Source: Bimuria novae-zelandiae CBS 107.79 (lineage: Eukaryota > Ascomycota > Dothideomycetes > Pleosporales > Didymosphaeriaceae). From it: a stretch of 64,000 bases of DNA. This document shows, one piece after another, positions 12,701 to 24,452 of this stretch (position 1 is its first letter; each line of letters starts with the position of its first letter). The stretch spans positions 557,876 through 621,875 of the forward strand of contig ML976677.1 of the NCBI GenBank assembly GCA_010015655.1, read 5' to 3'. The position numbers and the translations under genes were made by a program. The notes under the pieces are model-generated. The model had not been told where the DNA came from, did no database searches, and was given only the letters and a program-made list of their open reading frames with translations.

Positions 12701-14300
12701 TTATTAATATAGAAAACACCTTGGCCCCGTTTCCTAGGCGTCGATTACGCTAATTTAGGGCTATAAAGGCTATAGCTAATACCCCTTAGGGCTTTATTAA
12801 TAGTTTCTTGCCTTTTTAGTTACGGATGTAGGTGCCTAAACTTCTAATCTAAATTAATTTCTTCGCCGGGGCTAGTTTAACCCTATTCTTTTTTATTTAG
12901 GATAGGCTAAGGATTAGGTCGTACAACCCGTTGTTAGGTAAAATATATAATTACATTAATTTTATATAGCTATTAATATTTATTTCTAATTAGACTACTT
13001 CGCGTACGAAGAGTCGCATGCCTCTAATACTAATAACTTTTTATAGATAAGGTAGGTTCTTGCGCTGTAGGTGGGCTTTCGTTATACGTTTTTTTAATAT
13101 AAATTTATAGGTTAAATAACCTAAATTAATTATCGTTAATATAAACATAATGTTATTAATAAGTAAGTGTACTATTACTAGTGTTAAGTCTAGCTATAGT
13201 CTTTAAAAGTTATTAAAACTTATCTTTTGCCCTTTTCCTACTTTTGCCTCTTAGTAGCGACTATTACTAAGAGGACCTAGTTTTTTAAATTAGTAGAGGC
13301 TGTATTAAACTCTTTATTAGAGAATTTCTTAGTAGCGGGTGTAGTAGCGCGAACTTGTGCCAGCTTTATTGCAGGTAAAAGTTTATACTACTTTACGCAA
13401 TATCCTGTATCTCTATAATAGAAATAGAAACTATTCTTCTTATAGGTTTCTATTACCTCGCGCGACACCTACGTGGCTCGTTTCTAGGTATTACTAGACT
13501 TGTATCCCGTGGCTCTATTTATCGCTTAGTGTCTTTTATCTTAGCTGTGTTGGCCGGACATCCTTTTAGGGTTAGCTTAAGTAGGTTTCTAATCTATTTT
13601 GTCTGGCGCCTTATTCTTAGTAGAAAACTTTAGTAGCTATAATATATTTTAGAAGAGGTTTTCTTTAACCTTATTAACCCTCTTTTAGACCCCTTATAGG
13701 TCCTAATTATTATCTATATCTACTATAACTATTTGGTTCTGTAGGTTCTCGTAGAGGCTTTAAAGGTATAGGTTCTTTAAGATCTTTTAACTATACTCTT
13801 TAGCTTCTATAGTATAGTTATTAAAGTTAAAATTAAAGTCACGAAGCTTCCAGTTCCCTTATTATATTATAAGTAAGTAGTTACGCGCGATTTTTTCCGC
13901 TAGGTAGTTATAAAAGTTATAGTCTAGTAGCTTTTAGAGGTTAGCTTTAGTGCACTCTAGGTAGTAGTTTAGGTATATAATTCTTATTATTGCTGCACGT
14001 CCTGTTAATTAACTAATAATATATTTAAGTATATTTCTAAAGTAGTCCCTATCCTCTAGGAGCTTATATTACATTATTATCTTAAAGTAGCGGTAATCCT
14101 GTTATTTACTATTAAAGTAGGCTAAGTTAAAGATTTTAGGGTAGCGGCTTCTTCCTTAGTTTAAAACAAGCTCTACTATTAATCTCTTTAGTAGCTTTAT
14201 TCGTTAGTCTGCTTCTAATAGCTAATTTGTACCTTTTATCTTTTAGAAGTATTATTATATTAAAGGTTCTTAGCGCTTCCTTACTATTTTTTTAGTAAGT
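9750..14300 (-). pseudogene. gag-pol of gypsy element 1 (inactivated)
   Basis: Reading leftwards on the minus strand: a nucleocapsid zinc knuckle near 13375-13440 survives as FYYRDTGYCVK with a Cys changed to Tyr; the reverse-transcriptase active site near 12035-12070 reads YINNIFIFSS where functional elements have two Asp residues; the integrase core shows DFITTLPKS, then ILDRGGQFVSEFW near 10371-10415, then HLETDGQTE; and the integrase C-terminal domain near 9775-9960 reads LSKKLDWKW and VELDIPLNIHLRFYVNRLK. Loss of both catalytic Asp residues and many TAA/TAG codons make it non-functional. All seen changes fit C-to-T or G-to-A mutation. Confidence 0.88.
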
Positions 14301-14767
14301 CCTTTTAATTTTTTATAGTAGAATCTAAAAAGTGTCTTAGAGGTTAACGAGTGCTTTAATTTTGCTTAGGAATTACTATATTTTATTCTTGTCGACTCCC
14401 GATACCTAGAGTTTAGTTATAAATAGGGAGGCTATCCTTTTATTTCCTTAGCTATTACTTTTTTATAAGCTAATAGCTTGCTGCGTATAATCGTTTACGC
14501 TAAGACATAGACCTTTAGTAGAAAATCTTATTTTTATTTTTATAACTTTTTTATTTAGTAAAGATAGTCTTGCTAGCGTCAAGTATCCGTTAGGACTTCT
14601 TTTTAATTGCTTATTAGGGAGGGTTCTATCTCCTTGAAGGTCCAGGCGTTACTTTTATAGTATTTATCTATATAAGTCCTTTAACTTCGTGTGCTGCTTC
14701 GTAGCTTTAGTCTATAGTTATATTAAAATCTACTCGTCCCGCGACAGGTAAAAGTAATTAAATTTAA

Positions 14768-14928
14768 TATAAGGGGCTAGGTGCTTAAGGAGCTAAAGGT
14801 GCTAAAAGAATACTTACAAATTTAATAAAGAGTCTAAAGTTAAGCCTTAGGCGTTGAACTTATATATCTAGGGTTTGCATAATCGAGGGTTAAGGATCTA
14901 AGGTAATAACTAGGCGTAGCCCATTACA
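14768..14928 (-). repeat. 5' LTR of gypsy element 1
   Basis: 161 bases, same length as the copy at 7435-7595, ending CCCATTACA and followed at 14929-14933 by the target duplication TTGCA. The first bases have changed from TGTAA to TATAA, as RIP would do. Confidence 0.93.
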
Positions 14929-17440
14929 TTGCACTCGTACGTATCTTAATTACTTTTATAATAATCTCTTACCTAGCTTGCTCTGCACTCTTATTTAGTT
15001 CGTAAGTATATAGTAGTATAATTTTAATTCCCCTATCAGCTGTCTATTCTTAAAATCTTAATCCAATATACTAGGGAATAGTTACTATATTGTTTTCTTA
15101 TATAATTAATATAATATTTAGCTAGTACTTATTTTTAAGGTTCTAAATAAAAGGCTTAAAGACTCTAATAATTAATTTAAGGGTTTTTAAAATAAGGCAA
15201 TTACTATAGATCTTCTTACCAAAATTATCTTTTTAAGATAAGGTTCCTTTCCTCTCCTAATCTACCTGTGGACATATCGAAAAGGTCCTATAATATTCTA
15301 AAGAATAGTCTTAGGGGAAGCTCCTTTACTCTACGCAAAACTCGCGATGCTACGTAAGTACTTCTATATTACTTATACTAAATATAGGTAATTTTATTAA
15401 TGTAAAGATTTTATGCGTAGCTTATAAGCGCGTAAATAGCCTTTTAACTAAAATATTTAGCTTTTTAATACTATATTTATTTATTATTAGTTTTTAGAAA
15501 ATTATGCTAGGAGTGCTAATTTTTATAAGATATAATACTAAAGACTTAAGAATATAAGGTAAAAAGCTTATATTTAGAAAATAAGAGGTTATGCCTATAA
15601 TAAAACTTAGTAAGTACTATATTATTTTATAGCGTGTCTATGCGTATTATATTGTCTAAACTTAAGTACTAAATCCTAGATTTCCGCAGGCGAGATTCTG
15701 AAACAATGTTTATATAGAACTCCTCTATAATAACAATGTCTTTTTAGCAGCATATCCTCCGTGTAAGGACTATGCGCTCTATGTAAAACATTCTTAAAAA
15801 GCCTATCCTTTATTCTACTAATAGCTATAGCTTATGTGCTAGCATTAACATTGTTAATAAAAGTTAATTTATTAAAAGTGCTAGGTGTAAGAAGCTTATA
15901 ATTATTAATAAAATATAGTATAACGCCTTTATCTATAATTATACTATTAAAAAGAGGATAGTAATTAAAGTAAAGTATACTATATACTTTTAAAGTCTTA
16001 GTCTTATCTTATATAATGATAAAGGTTAGGTTAATAAGGGTCTCGACAACTTTCTTTAAATATGAAAGTAAAACGAAAGTTTTATAATTACTTATAAGGC
16101 TTAAATAGTTAAAATTTTACTTATTAACTTTAGCTTTAAGCTTGCTAAACTTAAAAAAAGTAAATTAATTTAAAAAAAATTATATTTTGCCTACGTAAGC
16201 GTAAGTAGTAAAGTCTTAACAAGTAATTTTTTTAGTAATAGCTATTTTAAGTTTAAAGTATAAGGTTAGAGCCTAATAATAGTTACCTTTTTTATATAAG
16301 CACTTCTTACTATCCTTACCTAACTTTTTATTAATATTTAAACTATACTTTCTAGCGTTTAAGGGCCTACTAAGCGTTGCAAATACAATTAATCTTTTCA
16401 TATAAATAGTACGCGTCTATAGTATAGTAGAGAAGATCGTTTTAAGTTTATTAAAAGTGAAAAGGCGTCTTCTAAGCGTTATATTTTATATAAAATTAAC
16501 GTGCTAGTCTATAGCCTACTTAGAAGCTATCTTCTAACTAACTACTTTTAGAAAATTAAGTATAATAGTGCCTTTTATAATATTTACGATCTTATAAATG
16601 GTTGCTTAGTAATAAAGTATGTACTATTCTTTAAACTAAATCTTAGGATTTTACCTTCTATATTTAGCTTTATCAAAATAACCTTAGTATTAGCTACGGA
16701 GGAGTATCTTAGTGCTAATAAAAGTCTAGGTAAGGTTATTTTTAAGTAACCTAATAAGTAATTATAAAGTTAAATAGTTTTCTTAGACTAGCGTAATAAT
16801 TATAGGTCATATAAAATCTAGTAAGACTATCTAATTAACCTATTTCTAAAGGTTCTAGAGCTTTAAGCTTTTACTAGCCTAGTCCAAAAACTCCAAGCGA
16901 TATTCTACTATTATGAGTTAGTATTACGTACTTAATAATTTAAATATTATTATACGTTACTTAAAATTACTAGCAAATTCATTAGATTCTCTTATTAGAA
17001 CTATTAAGACTCTAGGGCGGATTAGTTAAGTGGCTATTATAATTACTATATCTTTAGTATTAAGGTTTATTTTATTTTAAACTCCTTTTAAGAGTGCATG
17101 GAATTATAGCTAGTTATACTAAGTAGGCTATAATACTTAGTTAATTAGCTAATAAGATCCTAATAGGATTATAGTATTAAATATACCTATAAGTTAGGAC
17201 AAGGTTCCTAAGAACGAAGTAATCTTTATATAGAGATTATAAGAATAGGCTAAAGTAAACTAAATATAAAGTACTACTTCTAGCGTCTTAAAAGTATAAA
17301 GAGAATTATTTTAATTTCTTAAAATTCTAGGCTTATAACTATTAAATAAAAGTAAGCTAGAGAGTAATGCCTATCCTTAGGAAAATTAAGCTAAGAAGCT
17401 TATTATATACCTAAGTGTCTTATGTAAGCTTGCGAACCTC
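14929..17440 (-). mobile_element. Ty1/copia element A, 5' half (gag to integrase), RIP-degraded
   Basis: This continues the copia element that ends at 7434. The first codons left of the junction complete the integrase sequence interrupted by gypsy element 1. The rest is too degraded for confident domain calls, but it keeps the same composition and orientation, and the edge at about 17440 is abrupt. No LTR could be matched to the other end near 4380. Confidence 0.7.
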
Positions 17441-17737
17441 AGCGAGCTCACGTGAGGCCGGGCTGAGTCTTACATTTGCGACACTCCTAAATCCCAAAAA
17501 TAAGAAATGCATAAGAAACTGCTATGAGCAATTCAACTCCTTCCATGATAAGGTTTAAATCCAAGAGCAGTTGTTATTTTCGTGATAGAGGAGTGTAACC
17601 GTACTTTTAGAGTCAGCAGATGGACTCGGGCATAGAGACCTTCCCTGATACCGATCACAATTGGATGAAGAACTGCTTAGGTCGCCGTCCAAAATCTCTG
17701 CAGCCGCATTCACGTCATGACTGAAGCTTGGTGACGG

Positions 17738-18631
17738 CTCCTCGTCCGCACTAAAGATTACAGTGAAGTTTTGAACCATGCTGCGTGTTTCCCTGCCCCA
17801 ACCTCCCCGTCCACGCTAAACCTTGCAGTGAAACGGATAACGAATACGACGCGCGCGTGCAGGATGGGCTGGGGTAAGTAGCACGCATCGACCAACAAGA
17901 GCATGGAGAGTACGAACCGGTGAGGTAATCCAGCTCCTTGTCCGGGCTATAGATTGCAGTGAAAGTTGGATTAGTTGGACACGATTCAAATGTTTAAAAT
18001 GTTACCATGGGTCAATATACCATATGAAGATACAGCCACACCCACCCACCAACCAAACCACGCGTAATACGAGCCGGTGAGGCGATCCCTGAGAAAGCTG
18101 TACTCTGTAAGCGTAGGCAGCAAGCACCTACCCATGCCCTCGACCTCCTTGTTGAGGCTAAAGATTACAGTGAAAGCGATGTTCAAAGTCGTGCCACTTC
18201 TTAAATCCCTAGACTACCTTCACCCTTGCTCATCGATAGCGCATCAGCTATCCCCAACCAACCAAACCAACGACAATACGAACCGGTGAAGCAACCTTGC
18301 AACTACGTGTGGGGTCATAGGTCAGCGACCTCCTCGTCCGAACTCAAGATTGCAGTGAAATTTGGCCATCGGTTCATCTGATAATCTGTTCAGACGACAA
18401 AGGAAAATCCATGTTCGCGCATTGCATACACGAACCAATGAGCCTCACTCGCGTATCTAGGCTTAGGCTCCCCATCCACCTACCTCGTGAACCAGCTCCT
18501 CGTCCAGGATAAAGATGGCAGTGAAACCGTGGCCTTTGTTCCTGTATGGTTCGTTTCTACTATTCGCCAACCATAGCCCCAATCTCTCCCTGCCGTAGAG
18601 CTCCCCGTCCGCTCTAGAGATTGCAGTGAAA
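17738..18631. repeat. Cluster of a 31-base motif, copies 1-7
   Basis: Seven copies of a 31-base motif, consensus CTCCYCGTCCGNNCTAAAG followed by ATTGCAGTGAAA, lie at 17738-17768, 17803-17833, 17934-17964, 18145-18175, 18330-18360, 18496-18526 and 18601-18631. All are in the same orientation. Start-to-start spacing is irregular (65-211 bases). Most intervals also carry a second shared block, AACCGGTGAGG (near 17915, 18068, 18278, 18654). On the minus strand each copy can be read as FTAIxSxDGE followed by a variable stretch, in differing frames. The inter-copy DNA is not RIP-degraded. I do not recognise the motif. A hAT transposon separates these copies from three more at 21713-21931. Confidence 0.85.
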
Positions 18632-18683
18632 CGCCCCCATACACAACATCCGGGAACCGGTGAAAAACGAACTCCTATCCAGC

Positions 18684-21663
18684 CATACTTGCCTATTGTG
18701 ATATCACATGTGCTAGCGTCATATTCATATTCATATTCCAAAAGGAATAAAGTGTGCTAGAATATCACTTTAGCACTTTGGCACATGTGATATCACCTTA
18801 GCACTTTAGCACCTGTGATATTGCCCTAGTACCTGTGATATAGCGCTAGCACCTGTGATATCGCCCTAGCACCTGTGATATCGCCCTAGCACCTGTGAAT
18901 ATAACGAATAAGGTGTGCAGAAATAATTAATCTATCTACGTTATTAGACACTAGTGTTAATTAAAATTAATATCTAAGTTATTAGTGTCACCACTATTAA
19001 GACCTATATTAGTAATTATACCTATACTACTATAAGTAGTCTTCTAAATATACCTTTTATATAGCTAGTTACTAATATATTTAACTTTCTTTAGGTTTTT
19101 ACAAGCCATCCGCTCTCTATCCTAGAAGAGAGTACGTCGACCACTAAAAAAAATAGATTCTAGATTAGCTAATTTGGGCGGGATTAATAGGATATTAATA
19201 GCTATTTACCTAGTTAAGGATAAGCCTTCCGCTAATTCTTATAACACTACTATTAAACTAGTGAACTATTTATTTTAATATGTGCTGCCTTAATAAACGC
19301 TTTAAAATTATTTATTATATTAGTTAGATTATCTATAACCTTTATCTCTTTAAGTAAAGAGTCCCACTCGTCTGGTGGTGGCTTTTGCGTGCTAGATACC
19401 TCGCTAGCTAACTATATAGGCCTAGCTTTATACGGATTCTTATACTCTTCCTCTTAAATAGTAAGGGTACTAGTAATTGCATTCTTATGCTGTAACTATA
19501 GCTAGTAACATTTAATATACTTAACTTGCTTTAAAGGATTGAGGAGAGCGGCGGCGTAAATAGGTGTATTATTAGTTATAGTATAATATTTATTAAGAAC
19601 AAACTAACCTATCTTAATTATATAAAGAATATAGTTATTATATATCTCTAGTTTTAAGTAATACTCCTAGATAATAGAATTAGCTACGATTTAGAATCAA
19701 TTACGCTATAAATCTTGTTCTTTTTGTAATAGCGTAGTTGCCTATCTATAATTATAAGCGTTTATAATAGTGTAGAGTCCTTACTCTTAGCCTAGAAAGT
19801 TGCTAAGGTAAATAGTTATAAAAATCTATATATTTTCTTAAGATAATCCTAATTTAACAAGTTAAGAATATTATTACTAACCTTTCTATTATAATTAAGT
19901 AAAAATTGCTTAACGAGTAACTATTTTTAAATAAGATAATTAATTAATGTATACTATAAGTTCTACTAGGTATTATTATTTATCTTTAGCCGCAAACCTA
20001 CTCACTCCTCCTATAAATTACTATAGATAGATAAGCTCCGAAGCTAGACCGTAATATTATATAGTTTATACATCGCTAGGGTAGTCTACTAGCCTTTAAA
20101 CTTATTATTATTAAAATTAGCTAGCTAGTAGGCACTTTTTTAGTCTTGCTCTTTTATATTTTATTTAATAACTATTCCTACTATCCTAGAGCTTTAGTCT
20201 GAGATAGTAGTTCTTTAGTAAATGTATTACAGAGTACGTAGTTAAATAGCTTATATATCTCGGGGCTAGTTACGTCGCTAGAGGCGATAGTGCTATATTT
20301 AAAGCTTCCTTTAAGGATGCGAGGAGGAAGGCTTAAAGAGAGAGATTTATAATATATGTAATATATTAAATTCTATAGTGTTTAGAGTAATAAGATATTT
20401 AAATAAAATAATTAGTTATTTTTTAATTAAGTATTATAGATAATATATACTGTACGTATCCTATAGTTTTTAAAAGAGATATTTTAAGCAGGTATTATTA
20501 AAAGTAGTATTATTATTAGTATAATAGCTAATCTACTTTATAATGTTATATTCTTTAATTATTTCCGTAATTAAGACTGCCTGATGCTCGCCGGTGTGGC
20601 TATATTAACATGTAGACATAGCTAGGAGGGCTCTTTTAGGCTAATAGCTACTATTAACCCACCTGGCACATACTGCTATGATGCCATGTCGATAAGACGA
20701 TGTCCAGAGATTAGTTAAGAGGTGGATCTTTAATACGGCCACCTAAAGTTTTACTTTTAACTTGGATTAGTAAAGGTTAAAAGTAGCAGTAATATAGCGC
20801 ATAGCCGCATGGCGGAATGTAAGAAGAAGATCTTTAATTGCTAGATTATATACTAATACGACATCCTGCATCTCATCCTATTTCACCGTAAAGAATGGCA
20901 AGCGCCGGCGTGTGAGAAGACTAATAACTTACTTAATATATTTCTATTAATTAAAGACGCGGCGTAAAATAATATCTAACACTTAACTCTAAAAAACGCC
21001 TTTTATATAAGGCTACTTTAATTACTAGGTAAATTTTAAGTTATAGTTATATAAGGTGCGTGCTATTATTTTAAGAATAAAAGCATGTTTACGCTTTACG
21101 TAGTAAGTAGCGTTACTACGCTTTCTATTCGATCATGGACTATTAGGGGGGTAATAAAGGTATTTATACACGACTTAACTAGTTATCCTCTAATTACTAA
21201 GGGAGCCTGGTTTATCCTTCTTTAAATAGGTTATATAGAAAATAGCGTTAAAGTTAAGTAGGTTATTAGGTAGTTCCAGGGGAAGGTTATTAAGTATTAC
21301 GCTAGTTAGTAATTAAGTAAAAGTGTTAGCGATAATTTATAGATATAATGCTATTATTAAATAATTAGGTATGAAGATACTACTAGTATTAAGTTATAAA
21401 ATAATTATAGGTAAAATAAGGAATAAATATTTAATAACTTAAGCAGATTATATTATTTGCCTAGTAGTATAATCTAAGCTTAATAGCTAGACATGTGATT
21501 AACCATGGGATGTGGTTCTACTAATCAGCCAAGGGTACTAGGGCGATATTCTCGAGTGATATAGCTCTAGCATAAATAATATCACATGTGCTAAAGTGCT
21601 AAAGGAACACATATTCAATGTGGTGATATATATCACTTTAGCATATTCAAATAGGCAAGTATG
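18684..21663 (-). mobile_element. hAT-superfamily DNA transposon, RIP-degraded
   Basis: 2980 bases with terminal inverted repeats CATACTTGCCTATT (left) and its complement (right), flanked by the 8-base target duplication TATCCAGC at 18676-18683 and 21664-21671. Eight bases is the hAT hallmark. The minus strand encodes a recognisable hAT C-terminal dimerisation segment near 19105-19200 (AINILLIPPKLANLESI then FSGRRTL, expected SAEPE-type core). The left subterminal region carries a 20-base minisatellite, and the right end carries related ATATCAC/TTAGCAC words. The transposase is inactivated by stops and a frame change before the dimerisation segment. I could not identify its N-terminal zinc finger. 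Confidence 0.88.
18760..18900. repeat. 20-base minisatellite in hAT subterminal region
   Basis: About six to seven head-to-tail units of GCACCTGTGATATCGCCCTA and variants, decaying towards the element end into CACTTTAGCACTTTGGCACA. Related words occur near the opposite end (21560-21650). Repeated short words just inside hAT ends are known transposase-binding sites in other hAT elements; that role here is inference. Confidence 0.85.
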
Positions 21664-21712
21664 TATCCAGCACTCCGCTGATACGCTCGCTACCTAGCTA
21701 CCCACCTACTAA

Positions 21713-21931
21713 CTCCCCGTCCGCGCTAAAGATTGCAGTGTAAGCATGAAAGCTAAAGATTTTTGGCCATCACGTGCGCGCTACCGGTCGGGTAAGAATT
21801 CTGGTGAACCCATACACACGTAGCTACCCCTGCCGTCGACCTCCCCGTCCGAGCTAGAGATTGCAGTGAAATGTGATCTTGTAGGAATTTTAGCGTAGAT
21901 CTCCCTGTTCGCCCTAAGAATTGCAGTGCAC
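21713..21931. repeat. Cluster of the 31-base motif, copies 8-10
   Basis: Copies at 21713-21743, 21841-21871 and 21901-21931 have the same orientation as those at 17738-18631. Removing the hAT element and one target duplication places copy 8 about 124 bases after copy 7, which fits the spacing of the rest. The cluster is therefore a single older structure cut by the transposon. Copy 10 is the most diverged and lies about 200 bases from the end of the kinase gene. Confidence 0.85.
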
Positions 21932-22143
21932 TCAAAAGCAAAAGACCCACTTAAGCTTCGCCGCAGTCCGAATAGATGTATTGACATACCCAGCCACCAA
22001 AACGTAAAGTAGACTTTTACACGCACTCTATATCTAACTCGAACATCCTCGAGCTATAATGTAAAGATCCCAACGCCAAAAATGCCCAATGGTATCCCCC
22101 ACCAACGCCAAACCCCCAAAGCACCTCCTTATCCCCCTCCTCC

Positions 22144-23440
22144 CTACCGCGCCGCGCCAAAGTCCAACTTCCTCGCCACCTTATCCGTCCTCCCCGACTC
22201 AATCTCCCCACCCACGCGCTTAAGCTGCTCCCCCATCGCCTTCTCTCCCTCCTTCCCCCCCTTCTTCGGAAGTAACTCTTTCCTCTGCGGCCTTGGCAAA
22301 CTCGTCCAATAGTGATGATCCAGCGCCTGTCTCGCGCTCAGACGCTTACTCGGATCCATCGTCAGCAGTCCGCGCACAAGATCGATACCCGCGTCTCCTA
22401 TAAGCGGCATGCGCTGCTTCCACCAGCTAAGAGGCTGCGGACGCTTCGGCGGGAGACCCTCCATCTGCTCTTTCCAGAAGCGGAGTTTCGACAGACCGGG
22501 CCAGTCCTGCTCTGTAGGCACGCCAAAGACCTCCGTGATGACGCCGAGGTGGGCGAGGTCGGTTGCAGAGGGGAGGAAGAATTCGCGGATAGCAACTTCG
22601 GCGATGACGCAGCCGACGCTCCACATGTCGACGCAGCCGCCGTAGTGGGTGGAGCCCAGGAAGAGCTCGGGCGGCCGGTAGAAGCGCGTGATGACGTTGT
22701 AGGTCATGTCGGCCTCGGGGTTGGCGAAGGTGCGCGCGAGACCGAAATCGGCGAGCTTGAGCGAGTTGTCGGCGGCGATGATGATGTTGTTGCTCTTGAT
22801 GTCGCGGTGGAGCACAAAGTTCTCGTGCAGCCACCAGACCGCCTGACAGAGCATGTTGGCCCAGGCTTTGACGTCGGCGCCGCCGTAGGCGATGGTTTTG
22901 TCCTGCCACAGGTCTTGGAGTTCGCCGCCGGGGAGGTGCTCAAGGACGAGGTTGATGTTTTCGTCTTTGGTGGTGAAGACGGCGATGAGCTCGATGAGGT
23001 AGGGGTGGTGCAGTTCGGCGAGGTATTTCATTTCGCGTAATGAGTCGAGGTTGATGCCGTCTTGCCATTCTGCGTTCTTCTTCATCTTTTTGATAGCGAC
23101 GAGCTTCGAGGGATCGTCGCGGTAATGGCCCCGGAAGACGGTGGCATAGGTACCTTCTCCCAGGCGAGGTCCTACATGCCGTTATTAGCCACTGTGTATT
23201 ATTTGTTCCAGCTGCATACGTACCGAATGCGAATTGATTGGCGACCTTATCATTCATCTCTTCTGCTAGGCCTTCGTCTGCATCTGGGCCGCCTGGGGTC
23301 GTCGCCGCGCTGGCGAGGGACGGTGACGGAGCTGTCTTATTATGCACCAGGTGCACGAGCGACTTTGCCTTTGCGGCATTGACAGGCGCGCTGGAGCCCG
23401 GCGGGTTAGGCCTGGGGCTCACAGCAGGTGACATGCCCAT
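22144..23440 (-). CDS. kin28: Kin28/CDK7-type cyclin-dependent kinase
   Basis: Two exons, complement(23224-23440) and complement(22144-23171), with a 52-base intron (GTACGT...TGTAG, branch-like GGCTAATAAC); the spliced product is 414 residues. The join restores the ATP loop LGEGTYATVFRG (76-87) followed by VAIKK with Lys100. Then come the LDSLREMKYL helix (PSTAIRE position), HRDIKSNN (catalytic Asp196), LADFGLA (Asp214), an activation-loop Thr at about 229 in MTYNVITRFYRPPE, and the lobe motif VDMWSVGCVIAE. Similarity is closest to fungal Kin28/CDK7, the TFIIH kinase that phosphorylates the RNA polymerase II C-terminal domain, acting in the nucleus with a cyclin H-type partner. The ~70-residue N terminus is Pro/Ala-rich and unconserved; a second ATG lies two codons downstream. 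HRDIKSNN replaces the more usual HRDIKPNN. The gene is divergent from the RRM gene at 23797. Confidence 0.93.
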
Positions 23441-23796
23441 GGCTGAGGTTGTAGGCGAATTGTCTCAGCGAAAGATGGTGGGAGGCGCAAGTGAACGACG
23501 CCGCGTATAGGCGCGGGATCAAAGCGACGGAGCGCGTGGAGCTATGGCGGACCAAATGAAGGCTCTGTGGGGGTCATAAGTGTATGTTCTCTCATGCTGA
23601 GAAGCTTCTCAAACACGATGTCAGCCTTTTCTGCGCGAAAGTGTACGCGTGAACGTAAAAGACGCACGGCAACAAAAGAGTGAAGTCGCAAAGGCGCGAC
23701 AGGGATCCTCGCACGGACCACGCGATTTCCATCACTTCAGCTTTCTGCGGGGACGCTCCCAGCGACGAACCTCACAGCGAAGATTCGCACACAACA
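23441..23796. promoter_or_regulatory. Shared intergenic region between divergent kinase and snRNP genes
   Basis: 356 bases separate the two start codons and must hold both promoters. Composition is balanced and unaffected by RIP. I see no clear TATA box. The bidirectional arrangement is inferred from gene orientation only. Confidence 0.6.
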
Positions 23797-24452
23797 ATGG
23801 CCGCCCTCGCCCGTCCAGCGCCGCCGCCTGGCAAGGGCAATTCTCTCCCGCCGAATCGAACGTACGCCTCCCCAATCCCCCATGCAACGCCGCACCTAAC
23901 GCGAAAGCAGGCTCTACGTCAACAACCTCAACGACAAGCTCCCCAAAAACGACCTCAAGCGCAACCTCTACATGCTCTTCGCAACCTACGGCGTCATCCT
24001 CGACGTCGTCGCCCTGAAAACCCCAAAAATGCGCGGCCAGGCCCACATCGTATTCCGCGACATCGATTCTTCGACGCAGGCTATGCGCGCGCTTGAAGGC
24101 TTCACGTTTTTTGGGAGGGACATGGTATGGTCCCCGCTACCTTACACCCCCAACCAATGCGCTAATGTGGTGTTCATATGTATAGCGTATCAGGTATGCG
24201 AAGAGCAAATCAGACACGATCGCGAAGCTCGACGGCACGTTTAAGCTCCCGGAGCCCGATCTCCCGGAGAGGCAGGAAGCGACCGAGCAGACTGGCGCCG
24301 CGGCTGCTGTTTTCGGGAGTGCGCCGGCGAAGGCGGTGCCTGTGAATGAGCAGGATAGGGCGAAGGGGATGAAGAGGGCAAGGGAAGAGGAGGAGGAGGA
24401 AGAGTCTGAGGACGACGAAGAGATGCAGATGTCGGAGAGTGACGAGGAGTAG
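23797..24452 (+). CDS. U1A/U2B''-type spliceosomal RRM protein
   Basis: Three exons, 23797-23861, 23911-24124 and 24186-24452, with introns of 49 bases (GTACGC...GCAG) and 61 bases (GTATGG...TATAG), encode 181 residues. Translation from the ATG in ACAACAATGG gives a Pro-rich leader, then one RRM with RNP2 LYVNNL (23-28) and RNP1 RGQAHIVF (63-70). The second intron joins GRDM to RIRYAKSKSDTIAKLDGTF, the signature C-terminal end of the U1A/U2B'' RRM, which binds U1 or U2 snRNA hairpin loops. The tail after it is acidic (a run of Glu, then Asp/Glu/Ser). Metazoan members have two RRMs; one RRM, as here, resembles yeast Msl1 (U2B''), so U2B'' is slightly favoured but U1A cannot be excluded. Confidence 0.92.

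Larger units (their letters stand above)
7435..14928 (-). mobile_element. Ty3/gypsy element 1, complete structure, RIP-mutated
   Basis: A 7494-base LTR retrotransposon in minus orientation. Both LTRs are 161 bases and begin TGTAA / end TTACA (one end of each altered by C-to-T or G-to-A change). The 5-base target duplication TTGCA occupies 7430-7434 and 14929-14933. A polypurine tract (minus strand, GAGGGAAGGAAGG) abuts the 3' LTR at 7596-7610, confirming orientation. Gag-pol reads leftwards from about 14300. About 2 kb between the integrase end (about 9770) and the 3' LTR is not explained by gag-pol. It is inserted in the integrase region of copia element A, so it is younger than that element. 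Confidence 0.93.

Noticed and set aside
17555..18741. Minus-strand open frames of 66-92 codons as genes
   Set aside because: Each is built around the 31-base motif in varying frames, with no shared start, splice pattern or domain.
17738..21931. CRISPR-like array (repeats of constant length with unique spacers)
   Set aside because: Spacing is irregular (60-211 bases), repeats are diverged, no cas-like gene is present, and the setting is a fungal genome.
22312..23040. 242-codon plus-strand frame opposite the kinase
   Set aside because: Shadow of the GC-rich kinase exon; composition is that of antisense codons and no domain is recognisable.
23649..24096. Plus-strand frames of 122 and 138 codons over the RRM gene
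   Set aside because: They ignore the two introns and run out of the RRM frame; the spliced model gives RNP1, RNP2 and the U1A/U2B'' tail.
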